A DNA stretch of 64,000 nucleotides. Source: Hanleya hanleyi. Lineage: Eukaryota; Mollusca; Polyplacophora; Lepidopleurida; Hanleyidae. Shown here piece after piece: positions 57,612 through 64,000 of the stretch. Every line of letters starts with the position of its first letter. The first letter of the stretch is position 1. The stretch lies in assembly GCA_036873755.1 (NCBI GenBank), contig JAVTVY010037093.1:109849-173848 (forward strand), in the 5' to 3' direction. The translations under genes were made by a program, and so were the position numbers. The notes under the pieces were generated by a model. The model did no database searches. It was given only the letters and a program-made list of their open reading frames with translations, and was not told the origin of the DNA.

Positions 57612-58494
57612 CCGAGCGTCCAAGCCGGTACACCTGGAGGGACCACACTGGATCAGTCGCGCGACGTCTTCCACCCTCCAGCTCGCCATCCTGGTATAGG
57701 TACCGAACGCCAACACCAGGGGGAAGCTTTTCCTCTTTGAGATCGATGGGGCGACCTGCAACAACAGAAGAAGGCTTTTGTGTCACAGCCACAAGCTTGA
57801 TGGCATCCTTAGGCTTCTTACCGGTGAGGCGGGTCACTTCTCCGTTCAGGGCCCTAACGACGGCAGGCAGTCGAGCCACCCACTCCGTTGAACGCGCCCC
57901 CGACGGAAGTCGCATCTCCTGGGCGTATTGGTGCCCAAACAGCCGCTCAGCCAGGGTCCGGTTAAAGCGCTCCACGATCCCCTGGTCCCGATGAATGTCC
58001 ACACGACCGCGTCTGACAGAAACGTCATGCTTGGCCAGTAGCTGACTCAGCGCGCCCATAAACTCGCGCCCAGGGTCAACCTGAAGAAGCTTCGGCCAGC
58101 TAAGAGGGCTCCGCTTGTAGATGCGGGAGAGAGCGTCAGCGACCTCTTTGGCTTCTTTTGTGGCCAGAGGCTCGGCCTCCTTGTAGCGCGATGCCACATC
58201 TACAAGCGTGAGCGCATACTTGTAGGTTTTGCGACCACGAGGGAAGCGGTCGTGTGGTAGAAAGAGCAGGTCGGCTTGATGAACCTCGATCGGCATCTTC
58301 ACACCAAAACGCGGGCGTGGAACATGGCGAGGGCGCGGAAGATAAAACTGCCAAATGGCCTGCTTCTTGAGCCATATTCGAGCCATATCTTCGGAGACCC
58401 TGGCTGCTGCGGCGAGGTTCTTGATAGCCGCTAGCCCCTTCCAGGGAAAGCTTTTTCGTTTCACGACCCATTGTAGCTGCTGTCGTGCCGACAT
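57484..58494 (-). CDS. Retroviral-type (RVE, DDE) integrase of the Maverick type
   Basis: Intact, 336 residues from ATG. Residues 1-60 form a helical N-terminal region. The catalytic triad is D75 (VHQADLLFLP), D140 (LLQVDPGREF) and E175 (QGIVERFNRT), with 34 residues between the last two, which is the retroviral/Polinton integrase pattern. YALTLVDVASRY is the typical strand after the first aspartate. The C-terminal 130 residues hold a VYRLGRSVTKPDEPVLYYLR segment resembling the small DNA- or chromatin-binding tail of such enzymes. It would insert linear element DNA into the host genome. It is transcribed toward the HNH module and overlaps its tail. Confidence 0.9.
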   Translation of the reverse strand: MSARQQLQWVVKRKSFPWKGLAAIKNLAAAARVSEDMARIWLKKQAIWQFYLPRPRHVPRPRFGVKMPIEVHQADLLFLPHDRFPRGRKTYKYALTLVDVASRYKEAEPLATKEAKEVADALSRIYKRSPLSWPKLLQVDPGREFMGALSQLLAKHDVSVRRGRVDIHRDQGIVERFNRTLAERLFGHQYAQEMRLPSGARSTEWVARLPAVVRALNGEVTRLTGKKPKDAIKLVAVTQKPSSVVAGRPIDLKEEKLPPGVGVRYLYQDGELEGGRRRATDPVWSLQVYRLGRSVTKPDEPVLYYLRDGPARGFVREELLAVPPDTQLPPDGVLSR

Positions 58495-58566
58495 TCCAAG
58501 AGGTGAAAGTCTCTATATTGCTAGTGTGCGTGGCAACTGGCCTTGTGCACACAAGATGCGGCTCTA

Positions 58567-58962
58567 CTAGGCTACCTTATAGGCTACGAGCCCCGTCACG
58601 CCCATTCCTAGAATGACAAAGGCGATCTCCCGGTCTTTTTGGTTACCTGAAGGTACGTACATGTCTGAAAGACGTGGCTCTGGGCCGAGAGGGTCAAGTA
58701 TTTTGCCCGTGACTTGTGAGTACTCGCGGATTGCGGCATCGACGTCATGGAATGTGCGAACGGCGTGTCCCTGTCGTCGGAGCTCTTCGTTTATCCAGTC
58801 AAGCCTTTCGGTTCGCTTTTTTGTCCATGCATCCCGTGTAGCCTGGAGCTGTTCTATAGCCTTGTCATGACGTTTGCGCTCTTCGTCAAGACCCGAACTT
58901 CGAAACATTGAAAAGAGGTAATTGACCAGAGCTCCACCCAATAGCAAGGCAATCGAGGCCAT
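58567..58962 (-). CDS. 131-aa two-TM membrane protein
   Basis: A hydrophobic N-terminus (IALLLGGALVNYLFSMF, residues 3-19) and a hydrophobic C-terminus (IAFVILGMGVTGLVAYKV, about 113-130) flank a charged, mostly helical centre. The start ATG is at 58962. It lies between integrase and the next virion-type ORF on the same strand, 72 nt before the integrase start. A virion membrane or minor structural role is possible; no family recognised. Confidence 0.65.
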   Translation of the reverse strand: MASIALLLGGALVNYLFSMFRSSGLDEERKRHDKAIEQLQATRDAWTKKRTERLDWINEELRRQGHAVRTFHDVDAAIREYSQVTGKILDPLGPEPRLSDMYVPSGNQKDREIAFVILGMGVTGLVAYKVA

Positions 58963-59019
58963 GTTTTATACGCTGTTCCCGCTGGTGCGGCTACTGTTAT
59001 TACCTGGCTGACATCTTCA

Positions 59020-59538
59020 TTATTGCATACGGAAAGGATCCTTTAAATGCTCGGCCCCTGTAGCTTCGGTCGGGACGACTGGCGTTAGGCGCGCTGCCGC
59101 TCGACGATCGATTGGTTCTCTCACAAGCGGCGATCCTGAAAGTGCACGCGAGCGCAACCTGTATCCCACGAGCAGAGCCCCTGCAATTCTTAGACTGCAT
59201 AGTATATAAGGAGCCCACTGTGGTCCAGCACTCCGTGAGTTTTCGACGGTCGGTTCGGTGTTGGTGGTGGTCGTCTCGGCAGCCTGTGCCATCCCTGTGG
59301 GAGCAAGACGTTCCTTGATCTCCCTGAGCTCCATCTTCAGTCGTTCTTGTTTGGCCTTTCGCGCGGCAGCTCTCTTTCGTCCCGCTTCCACCTTTTTAGG
59401 GTTCTTTTCATCAGGCGCTGTCCCTTCCTGACTGAGGGTCTGTCGAGTCACTGTCACCGGTGGCTGATTCGCTTGTGGTTCCAGTACCACCGTCATCATC
59501 GAACGTAGACGCATATGTCCGGGGGCATGTGTGTCCAA
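59020..59538 (-). CDS. Basic coiled-coil protein with TM segment; possible frameshifted end of the next gene
   Basis: The 172-residue frame has a strongly basic helical part (EAGRKRAAARKAKQERLKM, about 51-69), a threonine-rich linker and a hydrophobic stretch (WAPYILCSLRIAGALLVGY). It starts inside the upstream 217-aa ORF and overlaps it by 128 nt in another frame. Either the two are overlapping genes, or one original gene was split by a one-base change near 59415-59440. The second view is favoured, because the overlapping N-terminus here looks unconserved. Confidence 0.5.
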   Translation of the reverse strand: MDTHAPGHMRLRSMMTVVLEPQANQPPVTVTRQTLSQEGTAPDEKNPKKVEAGRKRAAARKAKQERLKMELREIKERLAPTGMAQAAETTTTNTEPTVENSRSAGPQWAPYILCSLRIAGALLVGYRLRSRALSGSPLVREPIDRRAAARLTPVVPTEATGAEHLKDPFRMQ

Positions 59539-60064
59539 ATTGGCAGTGTTTAACAGTGGTAATGAATGTGGTTAGGGGTGCTAAGAGCATTCCAAAGCGG
59601 TGGTATAGCTGACAGGTAGCATTGCTTAGCGCATGCTCAACGAAGGGGTCATCTTCTAGGTCAGCAACGAGCTTTGACTGATTTTCAGATGGAATGGGGA
59701 GCAAAGAGCTGGCTGCCATGGCATAGAGCTGAAGTGCAGCTGTCCCCAAGGTCTTGGTCATCTTAGCTCCCAAGCGCGCTTCATAGCGAGCATACAGCTT
59801 GTCAACTTCTCCATCGTCCAGGCTTTCGACCTGGTTCGGTGTAATGACCCTCCCCATGTACTCCTTGGCCTGTCCTCCGGCGGCCAACGCTGCTAGTCTT
59901 TCGCGTTTACTAGCAATAGTGATCCCGTCGGCTCCTACAGAGCTAGATCGAGACCTTGCGGCTCCGGCTGCCGCGCCGTCGTGGCAACTAAATGTAGCCG
60001 CCTTGGCTGCACGACCGCCGGCCTCTTCTTCCAACATCTCGTCAATAATCTCATCGCAATCCAT
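59411..60064 (-). CDS. 217-aa conserved-looking virion-cluster protein
   Basis: The start is placed at the ATG MDCDEIIDEMLEEEAGG (60064), because the longer frame only gains a GTG at 60091. The N-terminal half is acidic then alanine-rich. The core KLYARYEARLGAKMTKTLG to VKHCQFGHTC (about 105-190) is compact and looks structured. The tail is D, S, T and G rich. It lies between the packaging ATPase and the membrane proteins. No domain could be named; position suggests a structural or assembly protein. Confidence 0.6.
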   Translation of the reverse strand: MDCDEIIDEMLEEEAGGRAAKAATFSCHDGAAAGAARSRSSSVGADGITIASKRERLAALAAGGQAKEYMGRVITPNQVESLDDGEVDKLYARYEARLGAKMTKTLGTAALQLYAMAASSLLPIPSENQSKLVADLEDDPFVEHALSNATCQLYHRFGMLLAPLTTFITTVKHCQFGHTCPRTYASTFDDDGGTGTTSESATGDSDSTDPQSGRDSA

Positions 60065-60087
60065 GTCTGCTACGTGCGTGGCCCGTA

Positions 60088-60231
60088 TCACTTGCGCGTA
60101 CCGCTGGCAAAGGTTGATACTTCCCTTATATGTGTTGTAATTACGTATCTCTTCAACTTAATATATTCGTAGATGATATACACAAAGGCTCCGAGAGTAA
60201 GAATCTGGCAAAGCAGTAGAACTTCCCACAT
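60088..60231 (-). CDS. 47-aa single-span membrane microprotein
   Basis: Starts MWEVLLLCQILTLGAFVYII, one clear membrane span, then a basic tail of about 25 residues. Its stop at 60088 lies just past the GTG at 60091 and 24 nt before the ATG of the 217-aa gene. It starts 7 nt after the ATPase stop, so it fits tightly into the gene row. Small membrane proteins are common in virion gene clusters. Supported only by context and composition. Confidence 0.45.
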   Translation of the reverse strand: MWEVLLLCQILTLGAFVYIIYEYIKLKRYVITTHIREVSTFASGTRK

Positions 60232-60237
60232 TACGGC

Positions 60238-60879
60238 CTAAACAACAACCATATATGCAGCCGGCTGGTCAGTTTTTAACAGGAGTTTTGCATGTTTTGT
60301 CTCACCCAGCAGCGCCCTAGTTTTGAGTCGCTCATCTCTTGTTGGAATAACATCGTTCTCGCGGAGGCACTCTTCAAAAGAATCGCGGTCCTTACAGTGA
60401 AACAGGGCGCACCATCGCGTCTGCTCTCGTAGATCCTTCAAGACCGAGTTGTACTTCTGGGTCAGCACCCAAACGCTCTGCTCTGTGTGGCGGCCACTGA
60501 AGGCTAGCTCAGACAGCCTGTCTTTCTTTTTGGTTAGAGCCTTGCTTGCGGCACAGTCATCAATGATGTACAAAGTGTGTTCTCCGGCAAATAGGCGATA
60601 GAATGCTCGCAGATAGTCGTGGAGACGCTCGCCGGGGTCGACTATGTAGATCTCTGGGTCAGCCCAGACCCAATGTCGGGCTAGGTAGGTGCTGTTGTAG
60701 CGAATCGTGGGACAAAGGATGACGATGTGCTCAAAGACACCACGGAAGTGGCCTTCGAGCAGGTCAAGGGCGAAAACAGTCTTACCACACCCTGTCTGGC
60801 CACATATAATAGCGGAGTGGGGGTCTTTGGGAAGCAGCGGGGCTGCGCCATTAATAGAGCACTTCTTTGAGTCGGCCAT
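60238..60879 (-). CDS. A32-like (FtsK/HerA superfamily) DNA packaging ATPase
   Basis: Intact, 213 residues. Walker A is GQTGCGKT at 27-34, and Walker B is LYIIDDCA at 103-110. A later TRWCALFHC strand and a glutamine-containing VWVLTQKYN (sensor-like) follow. Size and motif spacing match the poxvirus A32 / Polinton ATPase family, which drives genome packaging into capsids. The start overlaps the capsid gene end by 29 nt in another frame. Together with the capsid gene it forms the virion module. Confidence 0.88.
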   Translation of the reverse strand: MADSKKCSINGAAPLLPKDPHSAIICGQTGCGKTVFALDLLEGHFRGVFEHIVILCPTIRYNSTYLARHWVWADPEIYIVDPGERLHDYLRAFYRLFAGEHTLYIIDDCAASKALTKKKDRLSELAFSGRHTEQSVWVLTQKYNSVLKDLREQTRWCALFHCKDRDSFEECLRENDVIPTRDERLKTRALLGETKHAKLLLKTDQPAAYMVVV

Positions 60880-62140
60880 CCTCGATATTCATTTGTGCAT
60901 CCATGACGATGTACAGATAAACGTTCAATGCGCCGGCCGGCTCTGCTTCCTTTGTGATCTGGATGGTGATGCCCTCGCTGGCATTCACCACTCTTCGGCC
61001 GCTCCCATGTAGTCCGTCATCGTCCGTGGCTCGCAGATCCAGCCATAGTGCATATTTTGTGGTCAGGAACTCCCCCAGGGAGACGTCTGCCAGATCCAGG
61101 TCTTTTGCGGCCATTGCAACCTCGAATTGACGTTTACTGCCGGCTGCGAACTCTTTCTTGGTCTCATCCCACAGCTGGTGCGCTCTCAGTCCTTGACTGT
61201 ACAGCTGATTCGGCACCCCCTCGATGCACACCTCTACCTTCGTGATGAGCGGATTATAGAAGTCCTCAGTGTCGCGAGCCCAGGGGTCAGGTTCTTCGAA
61301 CAGCATAAGAATGCCCTTCATGCTTTTAGCGGGCACGTTCACGTTGATGTTCCAGAGAGTGTCAGACTTGTTAAGTGTCAGTTTGCGGTGGCGGAGCACC
61401 CTGTCGTAGAGGATGGCTAGGCGTCCTGCATACTGGGTTCGAATCAATCTAGCGAGATCATTCTGCGTGACCATTTCGAACTCCAGGCAGACGTTTTCAA
61501 TATTGTAACTGGCGGCTTCATCATCCTCTGCGACGATCACGCGACTGTAGTCGTTGAATGTCAGTTCGTACTCCAGACGATCACCAAGCGCACTTTGGTA
61601 GAAAGGCATGTGGCTATCCAGCAACTCGAAGTCAAGCGGGACAAAGAAGCGGTTGCCGTATGCCCGCGCTATGGCTTTATCTGTTTTCTTGTTTTCAGCA
61701 TCCCCGGCACCAACCCGAAGCTTTGTCGTGTTCTGAGATCTGCCAGTATCTATACCCTGGTAGACTGCATTATCGCGCTCGTTGGCTGTTTTCCACAGGT
61801 CGCGATAGCAGTAGTATACGTCGGAGTCGTCAATGCTCATAACCTCATTGCCGCTGATTTTGATTGTTGTCTTCCTTATGATTGCGCGGCCCAAATTCTG
61901 AACCACGGTTCGATTCACGTCGGATGATTTCAGCTCGATGTTGAAGGCGAGGCGGGCGGTCCCCGGAACGATAACATCGTTCGCTCCGAGACTGGGAAAT
62001 CGCACCAGTAGCTGTTGGTTCTGATCGATAGTGCTGGGGTTGCTTGTGATCACAACTGTCTGGCGAACCCCCTTGATCCCAAGTGGCTCACGAAGTCTGC
62101 GGTAGGGATTAAGCTTGCGACCGTATTGTGAAGAAGCCAT
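60851..62140 (-). CDS. Probable major capsid protein
   Basis: 429 residues from ATG, no signal peptide or TM. The composition is rich in short beta-strand-like stretches (RLAFNIELKSS, DRLEYELTFND, VYLYIVMDAQMNI), as expected for a double jelly-roll capsid protein. The C-terminal half has a well-formed ITKVEVCIEGVPNQLYSQGL and ALWLDLRATDDDGLHGSG, typical of the long strand-turn segments in such proteins. Placed directly before the packaging ATPase, the usual Polinton order. Identity rests on context and fold-like pattern only; a structure prediction would settle it. Confidence 0.65.
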   Translation of the reverse strand: MASSQYGRKLNPYRRLREPLGIKGVRQTVVITSNPSTIDQNQQLLVRFPSLGANDVIVPGTARLAFNIELKSSDVNRTVVQNLGRAIIRKTTIKISGNEVMSIDDSDVYYCYRDLWKTANERDNAVYQGIDTGRSQNTTKLRVGAGDAENKKTDKAIARAYGNRFFVPLDFELLDSHMPFYQSALGDRLEYELTFNDYSRVIVAEDDEAASYNIENVCLEFEMVTQNDLARLIRTQYAGRLAILYDRVLRHRKLTLNKSDTLWNINVNVPAKSMKGILMLFEEPDPWARDTEDFYNPLITKVEVCIEGVPNQLYSQGLRAHQLWDETKKEFAAGSKRQFEVAMAAKDLDLADVSLGEFLTTKYALWLDLRATDDDGLHGSGRRVVNASEGITIQITKEAEPAGALNVYLYIVMDAQMNIEDGRLKEVLY

Positions 62141-62189
62141 CTTGTTGAAGTGATAAGCTGTGTCTATTCAATATGGCGGACTATTCAAT
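62141..62189. promoter_or_regulatory. Divergent intergenic region with 17-bp tandem repeat
   Basis: The 49 bp between the capsid gene and the 434-aa gene hold ATTCAATATGGCGGACT twice in direct tandem (62167 and 62184). The first copy's ATG (62173) is out of frame with the gene that starts at the second (62190). A shared promoter for both genes must lie here or inside the coding ends. Confidence 0.55.
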
Positions 62190-63494
62190 ATGGCGGACTA
62201 TGATGTTGATACCGGCCGTCTCGACGAGACAGAAACGAGGAGGGACGAGGAAACGGACGATGTCGATTTGTCGACAGACAGAGTGGGCCCTTCGGACGCG
62301 CAAGCGCAGGAAGGTGAGCGCCCTGTCTCTCTTCAGCGAGAGATAGTCCAGACAGCTGTCGATGACTACTACAACTACCAGGCAGAGAGGGGGCTTACTC
62401 CTAACCTAGGTAGGGATTACTCGAGGTTTGAACTCACGATTGACGGGAAGCTGCGCCTTGTGGCTTACCCCAACTTGGACTTAATTAACCGGAGTACAGG
62501 CCGACCTCTCTCCCTGTCCACGGTAGCTGGGAAGCGTGGCGGTATCAACGCGATTCGGGATGAACTAGGGTTTACAGACTGGCGCCGTAAGGCATCGGAA
62601 AAGCTGCCCCCTCAGGCTGTGGTAGCTCTACAGACAGCGAGCGAAGAACTTGGTGGGGCTGCAGCGGCGGTCCAAAGCGTTGAACTCCAGGACCTCGACG
62701 GAAGAGCCAAGGTAGCCACAGACGCTGTTGAGAAAATGGAAACGGCCTTCACGGACGCGCAAATCGATGAAGTCTTCGGCACCATGAGCGACCCCACTTT
62801 AAATCTCCGAGAGCTGCGTGGGCTTGACAAAGCCCTCCAGATCATTCGGGGTGAGCTCACCAACAACCTGGCCAAGCTGTCAGCATTGGATGACCGCATT
62901 GCTCTCGAGGAAGGAAAACTGAATGAGACTGACGCAGATGACGCGGACTCTCGAAGGCGCGTCGCGGAGCGTGTTCGAGAACTAAAGGATGAGCGGGCCG
63001 CCCGCCTTGAGGCTGCAACTGCCAGTCGTGAGGCTCTTCGCTCACAGATTAACAGAATCCGTGAGACGATAAACCGCGTCCTGAACGAAGACACTACCCT
63101 GGCTGAGCGACTTCGCACATTGTTCAGAGAGCAGGGGGTAACCATTGTTAGCATCCTCACTGCGCTGGGCTTAGCCGTGTCCACGCTAGTGCTTGCTTTG
63201 ACGGGCGGGTGCACCCCGGCCCCAACACCGACTCCTTCCAAGCCAGGCGTTCCGACGAGCGGGACTGTAAAAGAGTGGGTCAAGAAACACCTACACGCCC
63301 TCGGCCGAATCCTCGCAAAGCTTGCCGGAAAAGCCGCGGCGGCGCTGAGCGGCATAATTGGGAGCATTGTTTCCTGGCTTCTTAGCCTTATGGCGAAAAC
63401 TGCTGGATGGCTTGCAGAGAATATGTTGTCCTTGGTTGTTGCGGCTGCGGGGGGGCTGCTTTATCTGGTGACTCGCGCCTGGCTAACGAAATAG
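62190..63494 (+). CDS. Coiled-coil and membrane-anchored virion-type protein
   Basis: About 434 residues from the ATG at 62190 (MADYDVDTGRLDE). The N-terminal 60 residues are acidic; a compact domain at about 65-140 contains GKLRLVAYPNLDLINRSTGR. Long coiled-coil helices cover 150-320. GVTIVSILTALGLAVSTLVL is a strong hydrophobic span near 328-347. A proline/threonine linker follows, then an alanine-rich amphipathic region and two further hydrophobic spans to the end (SGIIGSIVSWLLSLM, LSLVVAAAGGLLYLV). It is divergent from the capsid gene. It could be a minor capsid or membrane-active virion protein; no specific family is claimed. Confidence 0.65.
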   Translation: MADYDVDTGRLDETETRRDEETDDVDLSTDRVGPSDAQAQEGERPVSLQREIVQTAVDDYYNYQAERGLTPNLGRDYSRFELTIDGKLRLVAYPNLDLINRSTGRPLSLSTVAGKRGGINAIRDELGFTDWRRKASEKLPPQAVVALQTASEELGGAAAAVQSVELQDLDGRAKVATDAVEKMETAFTDAQIDEVFGTMSDPTLNLRELRGLDKALQIIRGELTNNLAKLSALDDRIALEEGKLNETDADDADSRRRVAERVRELKDERAARLEAATASREALRSQINRIRETINRVLNEDTTLAERLRTLFREQGVTIVSILTALGLAVSTLVLALTGGCTPAPTPTPSKPGVPTSGTVKEWVKKHLHALGRILAKLAGKAAAALSGIIGSIVSWLLSLMAKTAGWLAENMLSLVVAAAGGLLYLVTRAWLTK

Positions 63495-63593
63495 CCAAAT
63501 GGTCACCAGCCCAGCTACGATGACACCGACGATGATTGCGGTCTTTTCGTCGTCGTGTTGACTAGCTGGGACCGTGGAGGCAGCGACATCTCG
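63483..63593 (-). pseudogene. In-frame TM tail beyond the amber stop
   Basis: Same frame as 63594-64000 after its TAG. About 36 codons with a good membrane span, then a stop. It overlaps the end of the opposite-strand 434-aa gene by 12 nt. Conservation of a hydrophobic anchor past the stop suggests it was, or still is by readthrough, part of the protein. Confidence 0.5.
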
Positions 63594-64000
63594 CTAGGAG
63601 TGAACCGGCGCGGTGGGAACGGCATGATCCAGCGTCGCGGTCTTGCCGCTCGCCGTGGGAACAGCATGATCCAGCGTCGCGGTCTTGGCATGATCCAGCG
63701 GCGCGGTCCTGCCGCTCGCCGTGGAAACCACTCCTTTTTCTCCCGTATCTCCTTCTGTGTTTGGAGGAGCGACTGTTGCGTTAACGTCCGCGTTCTCGTC
63801 CAGTTTTTGATTTTCTGTTGCAACTACGATCTCATTGTTGTAACCGGCGATATGGCCTATGCGGAGCAACATGTCACTGGGCGCCATGTACAGACCGATT
63901 CCGAACACATAGTTAACTTTGGAGCCTGCATACTGCAGGACGTCTTGGTGGCGTTTTATCGCTGATGAGAGGTCAACTGGAGAGGAGACCGCATCCTCGA
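63594..64000 (-). CDS. Partial virion-type ORF running off the right edge
   Basis: The frame is open from the window end to a TAG at 63594-63596. The part seen includes SKVNYVFGIGLYMAPSDMLL, then a polar region, then a C-terminal direct repeat of TASGKTATLDHAVPTA-like units (nucleotide repeats at 63624-63730). Beyond the TAG the same frame continues with DEKTAIIVGVIVAGLVTIWL and a stop at 63483, which would be a C-terminal membrane anchor. The 5' end is outside the window. Function unknown. Confidence 0.6.
   Translation of the reverse strand, partial: EDAVSSPVDLSSAIKRHQDVLQYAGSKVNYVFGIGLYMAPSDMLLRIGHIAGYNNEIVVATENQKLDENADVNATVAPPNTEGDTGEKGVVSTASGRTAPLDHAKTATLDHAVPTASGKTATLDHAVPTAPVHS
63624..63730. 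repeat. Short direct repeats in the partial right-edge ORF
   Basis: GGCATGATCCAGCGTCGCGG and GCCGCTCGCCGTGGGAAC occur two to three times each, coding for the LDHA/TASGKTA repeats. Confidence 0.8.

Larger units (their letters stand above)
53019..64000. mobile_element. Maverick/Polinton-type virus-like element (right end outside window)
   Basis: Gene set seen: family B DNA polymerase with helicase, retroviral-type integrase, A32-like packaging ATPase, probable capsid protein and several membrane proteins. This is the hallmark combination of Maverick/Polinton (adintovirus-like) elements of animals. Gene density and GC content are visibly higher than in the flanking DNA, and genes overlap by a few bases, as in viral genomes. 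The polymerase gene is fused with SF1 helicase and HNH nuclease modules, unlike the standard Polinton. No adenain-type protease or penton could be recognised. Frameshifts and stops in several genes show that this copy is an endogenous remnant. Confidence 0.85.

Noticed and set aside
62612..63367. 251-aa minus-strand frame
   Set aside because: Shadow of the 434-aa plus-strand gene, caused by high GC content; serine/arginine-rich composition is typical of antisense shadows.

Overview
The window is eukaryotic, almost certainly invertebrate. The host DNA is AT-rich with very little coding capacity. It contains splice-donor-bounded exons, microsatellites and TGAGTGAGTGAG-tailed repeats of a kind common in gastropod molluscs. 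The only recognisable host gene matter is three copies of one exon that encodes a secreted, cysteine-rich, somatomedin-B-type ectodomain. The copy near 0.8-1.9 kb is broken. The copies at 5.96-6.98 kb and 46.86-47.88 kb are intact and end at the same phase-0 splice donor. The last two sit in a large segmental duplication (about 4.9-14.9 kb and 44.9-51.5 kb).

Most of the rest is nested mobile DNA. A 4.2-kb inverted-repeat element (9454-13648) is packed with TTTACACC motifs and carries a GIY-YIG nuclease remnant of the Penelope type. A 2.8-kb TIR element with TA target duplication (14960-17757) carries a 160-bp tandem satellite. A complete but decayed Ty3/gypsy element lies on the minus strand (18487-30332), with LTRs over 2 kb, a 4-bp target duplication, a tRNA-Leu-like primer site, gag, protease, RT/RNase H and a broken integrase. 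Its pol is interrupted by a 510-bp tandem insertion. A DIRS-type tyrosine-recombinase retroelement (31475-38253, minus) has inverted terminal repeats and a textbook internal complementary region. A roughly 500-bp palindromic MITE lies at 48706-49206. 38.3-44.9 kb looks like plain non-coding DNA.

The most notable part is 53.0-64.0 kb (right end outside the window). It is a visibly GC-rich, gene-dense, virus-like Maverick/Polinton-type element inserted into the gag gene of a second gypsy element (LTR and primer site just before 52.5 kb). It encodes a small zinc-ribbon protein; a very large SAP - family B DNA polymerase - SF1 helicase - HNH nuclease reading frame, broken in three places; a retroviral-type integrase; two-TM and one-TM small membrane proteins; a conserved-looking 217-aa protein; an A32-like packaging ATPase; a probable major capsid protein; a 434-aa coiled-coil/membrane protein; and the start of one more gene running off the edge. 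Replication genes run rightward on the left side. Integrase and virion genes run leftward as a compact overlapping cluster. Polymerase fused to SF1 helicase and HNH nuclease is not the standard Polinton layout and is the best candidate for an under-described system.

Family calls rest on motifs read by eye; no database search was possible.
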